Below, one piece after another: positions 1 to 5,428 of a DNA stretch of 5,695 bases. This stretch comes from Tannerella sp. oral taxon 808. GTDB taxonomy: Bacteria > Bacteroidota > Bacteroidia > Bacteroidales > Tannerellaceae. Location of the stretch: contig MIQB01000115.1 of assembly GCA_002890585.1 (NCBI GenBank), forward strand, positions 1 to 5,695, written 5' to 3'. The notes under the pieces are model-generated. The model saw only the letters and a program-made list of their open reading frames with translations. It made no database searches and had not been told where the DNA came from. Made by a program: the position numbers and the translations under genes. Numbering within the stretch: position 1 is the first letter of the stretch; each line of letters starts with the position of its first letter.

Positions 1-478
1 TAGCCGGGATCCAGCGCTCACCGAGATTGAAGTCCAAGTCGGCAAAGGGGATGGGTGTCGGGGTGGCCGCACGGAGTGCCGCGAGACTCTGCGCTGCCGC
101 CTCGTGCCCCGGGTGATCGAGCAACCACGCGTCGATCCGTTCGGCCTTCTCGATCACATTGCCCGAGATGAACCGATCCGCTATCTCGTAGGCGTCCTCA
201 AGCGGATTGAAGAAGATGCGCCCCTCGAGTGCGGCGAGGATGTCGCTCTCCTCCATGTCGGGCAGCAGGGAGGTCATGTAGGACAACTCCACCGTGCCGA
301 ATTTGTTGAGCGATGCGCAAAGCGCCTCTGACGGATCGGCCGCGACAGACTCAGTCAGGGCGAAGGCCGTCGGGTGATCAAAGATGTCGGCCTTGATGTA
401 TCGTCCCCCCTCACTTCGTTCCAAGAACAGCATCTCGGCACCCGTGGCATCCATCTTCAGGAGGTCGGCGTTTGCCTT

Positions 479-499
479 GAGATTGAGATGTCCCCAACG
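479..499. repeat. Left arm of a 21-bp perfect inverted repeat
   Basis: This 21-base stretch is the exact reverse complement of 918-938. On the minus strand it encodes part of the family-like block RRWGHLNLK, so this arm appears to be the native sequence. The arms are 418 bp apart. A perfect match of this length is not expected by chance in a window of this size. Confidence 0.85.
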
Positions 500-791
500 C
501 CGGACGAAATCATCGTACAGCCGATTCAGCTTCTCACGCTCCTCCGGGTCCGCCAGGTGATTGTTCGCCTCATAATCGTAGAGCCGATGGTAGCTCTCGC
601 GGATCTCGACGTACGCCTTGAGGCGCGCGATGCGCGAAAGCGGCAGATCCATCGGGTGGAACGTCGGGCTGAGATGGAGGTTAGAGAGATAGCCGATCTG
701 CCCGCCTTGTACGACGATGGAGCCATCGCGCAGATGGGAGTCGGGCTGTGAAAGGAAAGGGCGCGGGCTGACGTCGAACGTTCGTCGGACT

Positions 792-2243
792 TCAGGGACG
801 GGTGCAGGCGGGGGCTTCTCGGTATCGCTCAGCAGGTCGAGAAACGATAGCTGATGCTTGTCTGTTGCGGCCGATTTTCTCGTACGGCGCGCCGGCTGCG
901 GCGCAAGTCGACTTTGCCGTTGGGGACATCTCAATCTCCCGGTTGACCCGAGCTACGTCCCGCTGCCAATCTGCGTACGCTTCATTAATAAATAGGCTCT
1001 GCGCTTGCCTATGCAACGTCAAAACAGGTACGCCCTCGGGGGCGGGCGTTGCTTCTTTTATTACGGCCTCCTCTGGCAGCCCGCTCCGGTAGATTTTCCG
1101 ATCAAAACGGGCTGCCATATCGGCAGAGATCCGCGTTTCCAAGTCGCGGGCGATGCCTTCGATCCCGCCTTCATGGATATAGATCGGTGCAGGCTTTCCA
1201 TAAGCGTCTGTGCCGATGGAATACGCTGTAGATATGGCGTGATTGCCTTCGGCAAACAGGGCGTTTTCCGTGAATGATTCTCTGCCCGATTCGATGGAAA
1301 CGCTTTGCGTAAAGAGCTGCTCCCACTCGTTTTGCACCCCCTTTCCGGTCTCCTTTTGAAGGATAAGGAGATCGCTACCGACCTCCGTGCCTGCATTTTC
1401 TGAGAACATCCTGTCGGGCAGACGGAGTGCGGAGACGAGCCTACTATGCTCCATCAAGTACTCGCGGATAGGGGCATTCGACGGGCTGTCGGCCATGCCG
1501 CGGGAGGTGATGAAGGCCAGCAACCCGCCCTCGCGAAGGCAGTCAAGCCCCTTGACGAAAAAGTAATTGTGGATGGCGCGCGTGGCCTCCCGCTTCGCAG
1601 CGTCTTTACCCTTGCTGTACGCCCGATCGTAGATGACAAAATTTCCGAAGGGGATGTTACTCGCCACGAGATCGAACCGCCCAGCCTCGCGTGCCTCGAT
1701 CTCTTCGAAACCCTCGATGCGGACAGTTTGCCGCGGGTTGTCAGCCGTGAGGAGTCGCAAGATACGCCCCGTCACGAGGTCTTTTTCAAATGAGACGACG
1801 TCCGTTTGTTCGTCCGCCAGCGCGCGGGAAAAGACACCCATCCCCGCCGACGGGTCGAGCATTCGGCGGAGGGGTAAACCGCTCATCCCAAGCCCCGCGG
1901 CGATGGCGCCGACGATGCGCTCGTCGGTGTAAAACGAAGTGAGGACGCTGCTTTTGATGCTGTTCCAAAGGCGTGTGGCATCGCTCCCCGAGGCGCCTTG
2001 GTTGATGATTTCGCGCAGTTCGCGAACCAGCGGAAACAAGTTGCGTTCGTCTCGTGGCCAGCGGTCGATGTCCGCCGGATCCGCCGTCGGAAGGAGCACG
2101 CATTTGAGGCCGCCAAAGCCGTTGTATCGCCGCAGTGTCGCCCGATCGCTTTCCGACGGCGCGCGGCGCGTGTTTTCTAAGGCAAGCAGGGTGCGAACGG
2201 CCTCGAGATTTGCTTGCAAAGCCTCTTTTTTGTGGTATGGCAT
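792..2243 (-). CDS. N-terminal N6-adenine methylase-like domain of a DarB-like protein, prematurely ended by frameshift
   Basis: The frame gives 483 residues. A helical N-terminus (about 1-80, with RRYNGFGGLK near 39) resembles the start of plasmid and ICE methylase/helicase proteins. A class I SAM-dependent fold follows: motif I is LDPSAGMGVF at 129-138, an acidic strand end FEKD at 152-155, and the catalytic motif IV is SNIPFG at 195-200. The last is a variant of the NPPY/F motif of N6-adenine methylases and is common in this family. FITSRGMADSP (244-254) and GTEVGSDLLILQK (285-297) are further family blocks. The frame stays plausible to about residue 440 (REIEMS). The tail after that reads like out-of-frame translation, and the true continuation is in the other frame at 1-952. 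The ATG at 2243 is chosen because MPYHKKEALQANLEAVR fits the family N-terminus. No Shine-Dalgarno sequence precedes it; the leader is CCTTAAAATC behind a run of nine C. In such elements the protein is thought to act on incoming DNA or protect it from restriction; activity here is inferred only. Confidence 0.85.
   Translation of the reverse strand: MPYHKKEALQANLEAVRTLLALENTRRAPSESDRATLRRYNGFGGLKCVLLPTADPADIDRWPRDERNLFPLVRELREIINQGASGSDATRLWNSIKSSVLTSFYTDERIVGAIAAGLGMSGLPLRRMLDPSAGMGVFSRALADEQTDVVSFEKDLVTGRILRLLTADNPRQTVRIEGFEEIEAREAGRFDLVASNIPFGNFVIYDRAYSKGKDAAKREATRAIHNYFFVKGLDCLREGGLLAFITSRGMADSPSNAPIREYLMEHSRLVSALRLPDRMFSENAGTEVGSDLLILQKETGKGVQNEWEQLFTQSVSIESGRESFTENALFAEGNHAISTAYSIGTDAYGKPAPIYIHEGGIEGIARDLETRISADMAARFDRKIYRSGLPEEAVIKEATPAPEGVPVLTLHRQAQSLFINEAYADWQRDVARVNREIEMSPTAKSTCAAAGAPYEKIGRNRQASAIVSRPAERYREAPACTRP
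918..938. repeat. Right arm of a 21-bp perfect inverted repeat, at the frameshift
   Basis: This is the exact reverse complement of 479-499. On the minus strand it reads through codons EIEMSPT in the methylase frame and contains a run of four C (plus-strand G at 922-925). Removing one of those C would join the methylase frame to the downstream frame at 1-952, giving a read-through EMSQRQSRLAPQPARR. The arm therefore lies in the short interval (about 900-952) where the frameshift must be. Confidence 0.8.
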
Positions 2244-2254
2244 GATTTTAAGGA

Positions 2255-2263
2255 GGGGGGGGG
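2255..2263. repeat. Nine-base G homopolymer (C9 on the coding strand) in the methylase leader
   Basis: A run of nine G on the plus strand is nine C in the leader of the minus-strand methylase gene. It ends 11 nt before the ATG. Tracts of this length are prone to slipped-strand length change, and between promoter and start codon they can alter expression. Confidence 0.8.
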
Positions 2264-2270
2264 ATTGAAT

Positions 2271-2548
2271 AATAACTAATAAGTATCTTAGTTATTACCA
2301 CAAGGAATATAGAGCAACTAATAAGATTGATTGTTGCTACGTTAGGTAGATGAAAGCAACACTTAAAATAAAGAGTTGCTATAACGAGTAAGTTACAGCA
2401 ACACTTAAAATAAAGAGTTGCTATAACGTGCAGGTGACAGCAACACTTAAAATAAAGAGTTGCTATAACGAGTAGGCAACAGCAACACTTAAAATAAAGA
2501 GTTGCTATAACGAGCAGGTGGCAGCAACTAATAAAGTCTTCGGTTGCT
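2271..2548. repeat. Array of seven 26-bp inverted-repeat units on an exact 42-bp period
   Basis: Units begin at 2271, 2313, 2355, 2397, 2439, 2481 and 2523. Each is 26 bp: a 6-bp arm, a 14-bp core and the complementary 6-bp arm. Units are separated by 16 bp. Units 3-6 are identical: AGCAAC, core ACTTAAAATAAAGA, GTTGCT. Within that core, CTT and AAG can extend the stem past one A-A mismatch around an AAAATA loop. Units 2 and 7 keep the arms but have cores starting TAATAA. Unit 1 has arms AATAAC/GTTATT, so changes in one arm are matched in the other. Spacers after units 3-6 share ATAACG at the start and C at the end but differ between. Every AGCAAC lies 20 bp before its GTTGCT and 22 bp after the previous one, so half-sites alternate in orientation about every two helical turns. 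This suggests binding sites for a dimeric protein (iteron, centromere-like or operator) or a string of RNA hairpins. Which one is unknown. Confidence 0.92.
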
Positions 2549-2613
2549 GTCTAAGGTTCAAATAGCCCCACGAATTGTCTGCGATATGCTTTGATGCCTC
2601 AAAAAACGAGTAG

Positions 2614-3681
2614 CTACCTGCCGATCCCCCGTTTCTGTGGTTTGTTTTCGATCTGCCGAACGGCTGGAGCCTCTTTGGCAGACGATTTCAGGCGCTCTTT
2701 GTTCGATAGGGAGTCCTTGAAAATGAATTCGATGCCTCGCTTTTCAGCGTTTACCTGCAGCGTGGCGTCGAACGGTTTGCCGTGACGCGAAAGCATGCCC
2801 TTCACCTGCACGGGGCGTCCCTCGGTGAGCGCCCTGTGCTGCTCCTCGGAGAGCCGGACTCCCTTGATTTCGTGCGGGATGGCGATGCGGTCGGCGCGCA
2901 GGGCGACGAGCTCATTCGTCAGCCGGTCGACAGACACGTAGGCGCGAAACGGCTCGCCCTTCTTAGGTGACAATTCGACAGTTCGTCCGAGGTTGCCCCG
3001 GGTGAGGAGTTGCTCCTTCTCTTCGGGCGAAAACGTGTGCCTCATGTAGGGGAAATCGAGCTGCGGTTCACGTCGCAACGTATGGATATTGAGGCCAAGT
3101 CGACCGTCTTCCCCTGTGCGGAGAGCCAGCCGTGCCTCGGTGTAAATCGTAGTGTCTCCGAAGGGTACAGCGAGGCTAACAAGTCCCGTTTTCTGCCAAT
3201 TTAGCAGTCGATCTAAGTTCCCGCTCGCCTCGAGCTTCTCCCGGCTCACGCCGAGGCGCTCCAGCTCCTTCCAATCCACCTTTTCCGGGTCGATGGCGGA
3301 CAGTTTTTGCGCCGGAGACTCGTCCGGGTTAATGCGGATGCTGTCTAATGCGGCCTTGTTTTGAGGCACATCACACGCGGCGAGCATGCTCTTCAGCGTC
3401 TCCACCGACTCACCCACTCGATCGGCTACGATCCGATAAACGCCGAAATGCGTCGGGTCATTGAACTGTCGACGGAGGTTCGTCATGAAGTTTTTCAGCA
3501 GTCCATCGTTCTTCTTAAACACCAAGAAAGCCGCCCGATTCTCCTCAGTTGGTTCTACGGTTTTGATCTTCCCCTTCTCGTCCTGCCCCGAAATGACGGA
3601 CAGGCGGCCGGGATCAGCCGGCGATTTAGTCTCGCTCCGATCCTCCAGCACAAGGACATAGCGATCCGAATTGTCTTCCAT
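2614..3681 (-). CDS. DUF4099/DUF3945 domain protein of Bacteroidales mobile elements
   Basis: 355 residues, intact. The N-terminal part (1-130) starts with RYVLVLEDRS and includes FLVFKKNDGLLKNFMTNL at 53-70. From about 132 the sequence DPEKVDWKELERLGVSREKL, with SGNLDRLLNWQKTGLVSL, is the DUF4099-like module, ending near PYMRHTF (211-217). DUF3945-like sequence follows: EEKEQLLTRGNLGRTVEL and AYVSVDRLTNELVALRADR (247-265), then a second related unit EEQHRALTEGRPVQVKGM ... GKPFDATLQVNAEKRGIEFI. The C-terminus (325-355) is lysine-rich and probably disordered. There is no signal peptide or membrane segment, so it is probably cytoplasmic. Proteins of this type are recurrent in Bacteroidales conjugative elements, often near topoisomerase and helicase/methylase genes; their biochemical role is unknown. 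The ATG at 3681 follows CTTAAAATCAGATACTACT, an A/T-rich leader without Shine-Dalgarno sequence. It points toward the palindrome array and the methylase gene, with which it may be co-transcribed. Confidence 0.9.
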   Translation of the reverse strand: MEDNSDRYVLVLEDRSETKSPADPGRLSVISGQDEKGKIKTVEPTEENRAAFLVFKKNDGLLKNFMTNLRRQFNDPTHFGVYRIVADRVGESVETLKSMLAACDVPQNKAALDSIRINPDESPAQKLSAIDPEKVDWKELERLGVSREKLEASGNLDRLLNWQKTGLVSLAVPFGDTTIYTEARLALRTGEDGRLGLNIHTLRREPQLDFPYMRHTFSPEEKEQLLTRGNLGRTVELSPKKGEPFRAYVSVDRLTNELVALRADRIAIPHEIKGVRLSEEQHRALTEGRPVQVKGMLSRHGKPFDATLQVNAEKRGIEFIFKDSLSNKERLKSSAKEAPAVRQIENKPQKRGIGR

Positions 3682-3685
3682 AGTA

Positions 3686-3713
3686 GTATCTGATTTTAAG
3701 ATGAAACAGATAC
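3686..3713. promoter_or_regulatory. Inverted repeat just upstream of the DUF3945 gene (candidate operator or leader hairpin)
   Basis: Arms GTATCTG (3686-3692) and CAGATAC (3707-3713) are perfectly complementary and separated by 14 nt, the same arm separation as the array units. The interval contains ATTTTAAG, which also occurs in the reverse complement of the array units and directly before the methylase ATG (2245-2252). It ends 4 nt upstream of the DUF3945 start codon, so it could be an operator or a leader hairpin. The link to the array is an inference. Confidence 0.5.
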
Positions 3714-3717
3714 GAAA

Positions 3718-3744
3718 ATAGCCACCCCGATCCGGGATGGCTAT
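3718..3744 (-). terminator. Intrinsic-terminator-like hairpin after the exporter operon
   Basis: Arms ATAGCCA (3718-3724) and TGGCTAT (3738-3744) are perfectly complementary. An inner CCCG/CGGG stem follows after one C-A mismatch and closes on a 3-nt ATC loop. On the minus strand the stem runs into TTTT. It lies about 70 nt past the stop of the HlyD-like gene, so it most likely ends that transcript before the DUF3945 gene. The T run is short, so efficiency is uncertain. Confidence 0.65.
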
Positions 3745-3766
3745 GTGGAATGACTCTGTATGGCTT

Positions 3767-3793
3767 GGGGGGGAGAAGGCGGGAAAAGGCGGG
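3767..3793 (+). other. Potential G-quadruplex sequence in the intergenic G-rich tract
   Basis: A run of seven G (3767-3773) is followed by GGG at 3781-3783 and 3791-3793, with 7-nt linkers AGAAGGC and AAAAGGC. If the G7 run is split as GGG-G-GGG, this meets the usual four-tract pattern with loops of 1, 7 and 7. AAGGCGGGA is directly repeated at a 10-bp spacing. The tract lies between the exporter stop codon and the terminator hairpin; the exporter mRNA would be C-rich here. Confidence 0.5.
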
Positions 3794-3813
3794 AGGAGAA
3801 AAGGAGATCTTTC

Positions 3814-4284
3814 TTAGCGCCCTATCCCCACCGATTGCAAAAAACGCTGCAAGACAGGGACGTCGGACAGGATGATCCGGCCATCCATCACGTCGCCAGA
3901 ATGCAGCCGTTCGGCAGAAGTAAATCGGATCGTGACTTCCCTTTGCCGACCATCGGCTGATGCCGGCTCTCTTGAGGTTTCGCTGACGGTTGCTTCGATA
4001 AAGCCCGCCAGCGGGTCGTCTATGGTCACCTTGCTCCCCGAATGAACCAGCGGGAACCGATCCTTCGGCACAAGGGCGAGACCTTGCAGCCCGCTGTCAG
4101 TTTGCTTGATGGTTATGGTTACGGGCACCGTTTCCCGGTAGGGGATAAAGGCCGAAACGACGCAAAGCATCAGCAATGCGGCTCCGATGATCATCGTCCC
4201 ATAACGGATCAACGCCGACGGCATGCGCCCGATGATGTTGCGGACTTTCTCGCTCCGCAGTTCAATGGGTCTTTCTTCTTTCAT
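3814..4284 (-). CDS. Very short HlyD-like adaptor for a peptide exporter
   Basis: 156 residues. The N-terminus KEERPIELRSEKVRNIIGRMP (2-22) resembles the cytoplasmic start of Bacteroidetes HlyD-family adaptors that accompany C39-type ABC exporters. One membrane helix follows at about 27-47 (YGTMIIGAALLMLCVVSAFIP), then a predicted periplasmic part. The stretch VPVTITIK looks like the first beta strand of the family, and the C-terminus GDVMDGRIILSDVPVLQRFLQ (130-150) resembles the usual HlyD end. What is missing is the lipoyl/coiled-coil hairpin of normal members, which are generally well over 350 residues. It begins 8 nt after the ABC transporter stop, so the two are probably translated together. 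It would bridge the inner-membrane pump to outer components, but the short form may work differently or be a shrunken remnant. Homology is judged from sequence pattern only. Confidence 0.65.
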   Translation of the reverse strand: MKEERPIELRSEKVRNIIGRMPSALIRYGTMIIGAALLMLCVVSAFIPYRETVPVTITIKQTDSGLQGLALVPKDRFPLVHSGSKVTIDDPLAGFIEATVSETSREPASADGRQREVTIRFTSAERLHSGDVMDGRIILSDVPVLQRFLQSVGIGR

Positions 4285-4292
4285 CGTCTACA

Positions 4293-5428
4293 TTATCCTC
4301 CCAGTTCCAATTGGTTCTTGACTAATTCGTAGTACTTGCCGTGTCGGGCTGTCAGCTCGGCATGCGTACCTGTTTCGGCAATCTTTCCGCCGTCCAATAC
4401 CACGATCTGATCGGCATGCTTGACGGTACTCAGGCGGTGCGCCACCACGATGACCGTCTTCCCTTTATAAAAGGCCGACAGATTTTCCACGATCGCTCGC
4501 TCGTTGTTTGCATCAAGAGAATTGGTGGCTTCGTCCAAAAAAATGAATTGGGGGTTCTTATACACGACACGGGCAATCAATATGCGTTGCCGCTGTCCCT
4601 GACTGACGCCCTGCCCGTCTTGCCCGATCTTCGTGTTATAACCGAGTGGCAACTTCTCTACATACTCGGCAATGTTTGCCACCCGAGCCGCTTGGCGCAG
4701 GCGGTTAAGGTCGATTTCGTCGTCCGATATGGCAATGTTTCGTGCGATCGTATCCGAAAACAAATATCCTTCTTGCATCACCGCTCCGCACTGTGTGCGC
4801 CACCATGAGAGGTTAAATTTCAAAAGGTCTTCATCACCAATGCGAATCTCACCTTCATTGGGCTTATAGAAGCCCAGCAGCAGTTTCACCAGCGTCGTCT
4901 TACCACTCCCACTGGCACCCACGATGGCCGTCACCTTTCCTTGGGGGATGTACAAATCAATGTCTTCAAGAACATAATCCGGTCGGGCACCGTCATATTT
5001 GAAGCACAAGTCATGGATATGGATGTTTGTGTTGTTCTCAGGCAACGCTTTGACGTGACGGTCTGCATCTTCTTCGTTCTGCTGCGTGTGAATCTCATTC
5101 ATACGATCGAGGCTAATGCTGACGTCCTGCCATTGGTAGATGAAATTCATCAACTGCTCGACGGGGCTGTTCAGTTGTCCGATGATGTATTGGATAGATA
5201 GCATCATGCCCAGCGTTAGGCTGCCATTGATCACAGCCGCGGCCGCCAATGCCGTCACAAGAATATTCTTCAGCTCATTGATAAAGATGCCCCCGGCTTC
5301 TTGGTTCTGCGACAGATTGAGTGCCTGCATGTTCACGTCGAACAGGTCGGCCTGCACATCTTCCCATTCCCATCGTTTACGTTGCTCTAACCCTTTGAGT
5401 GCAGACCGGGAGATCTCCCGTCCCTGCT
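4293..5428 (-). CDS. 5'-truncated ABC exporter (C39 peptidase/bacteriocin type): end of membrane domain plus complete ATPase
   Basis: Residue numbers start at a GTG at 5357, which I take as an internal codon: upstream in frame is LKGLEQRKRWEWED, which matches the family block just before the last two membrane helices. Helices lie near 31-47 and 48-62, followed by QLNSPVEQLMNFIYQWQDVSISLDRMNEI, typical of peptidase-containing exporters of Bacteroidetes. The ATPase is complete: Walker A GASGSGKTT 147-155, Q-loop Gln195, signature VSQGQ 251-255, Walker B FIFLDEAT 271-278, D-loop SLDAN, H-loop His307. VSQGQ in place of LSGGQ is usual for this subfamily. In relatives a C39 protease domain that cuts double-glycine leader peptides and four more helices precede this; none is seen, and family similarity stops near 5399, about 30 bp before the apparent IS end at 5429. 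The remnant is probably non-functional as an exporter. The HlyD-like gene follows 8 nt downstream. Confidence 0.85.
5407..5420. repeat. Perfect 14-bp palindrome beside the IS end
   Basis: CGGGAGATCTCCCG is its own reverse complement. Flanking GCAG (5401-5404) and CTGC (5424-5427) extend it as an interrupted outer stem. It lies between the last recognisable transporter codons and the presumed IS end, so it may be the insertion target or a leftover of an earlier event. Confidence 0.6.

Larger units (their letters stand above)
1..952 (-). pseudogene. Downstream part of DarB-like methylase/helicase protein, frameshifted from its N-terminus, cut by left edge
   Basis: Translating the minus strand from 952 down to 1 gives one frame open for about 317 codons with no stop and no credible start. 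It is the natural continuation of the methylase gene at 792-2243. It begins with a basic linker (PARRTRKSAATDKHQ), then LSFLDLL, a block GSIVVQGGQIGYLSNLHLSP, then FHPMDLPLSRIARLKAYVEI, RLYDDFVRRWGHLNL and GRYIKADIFDHP, and ends at the edge with DLDFNLGERWIP. These blocks match what I remember of the middle of the roughly 1,800-2,000-residue methylase/helicase proteins of Bacteroidales conjugative elements and DarB-like antirestriction proteins. There they lie between the methylase and SNF2/DEAD-type helicase domains. The helicase part would lie left of the window. The shift relative to the upstream frame is +1 (one extra base, or two lost). The frame opens just after an in-frame TAG at 953-955. 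Codons here look like a real gene; the plus-strand open frames over it are shadows. Confidence 0.8.
2244..2613. other. Intergenic region between the DUF3945 gene and the methylase gene
   Basis: This 370-bp gap separates two minus-strand genes. It holds the 42-bp-period palindrome array (2271-2548) and a nine-base G tract (2255-2263). I see nothing recognisable in 2549-2613 apart from a six-A run at 2601-2606 that lacks a stable GC-rich stem. I found no exact Bacteroidales promoter (TTTG, then TAnnTTTG) for the methylase gene. No tRNA or known RNA gene is visible. Confidence 0.7.

Noticed and set aside
374..751. Plus-strand 125-residue open frame
   Set aside because: It is the antisense shadow of the minus-strand continuation of the methylase/helicase gene, whose translation matches known blocks of that family.
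2271..2548. CRISPR array (regular repeats and spacers)
   Set aside because: The spacers are only 16 bp and four of them resemble each other (ATAACG start, C end). Edge units differ in the repeat itself, and no cas genes are nearby. This is a phased palindrome array, not CRISPR.
2244..2556. A minus-strand frame open through the entire array, encoding a repeated 14-residue unit (IATLYFKCC...)
   Set aside because: The frame stays open because 42 is a multiple of three. It has no ATG, no leader signal, and runs out of frame into the methylase start; cysteine-rich repeats here look incidental.
2598..2616. Intrinsic terminator after the DUF3945 gene (six-T run on the minus strand)
   Set aside because: Only a 3-bp CTC/GAG stem with the T run inside the loop is possible, with no GC-rich stem ahead of the T run.
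4296..4300. GGAGG as ribosome-binding site for the HlyD-like gene
   Set aside because: It encodes the last glycines of the transporter, lies 12 nt from the ATG, and Bacteroidetes rarely rely on Shine-Dalgarno pairing; coupling by close spacing explains translation better.
5355..5357. GTG as the true start of the ABC transporter
   Set aside because: In-frame codons upstream (EQRKRWEWED) belong to the family's conserved block, so the GTG is an internal valine of a truncated gene.
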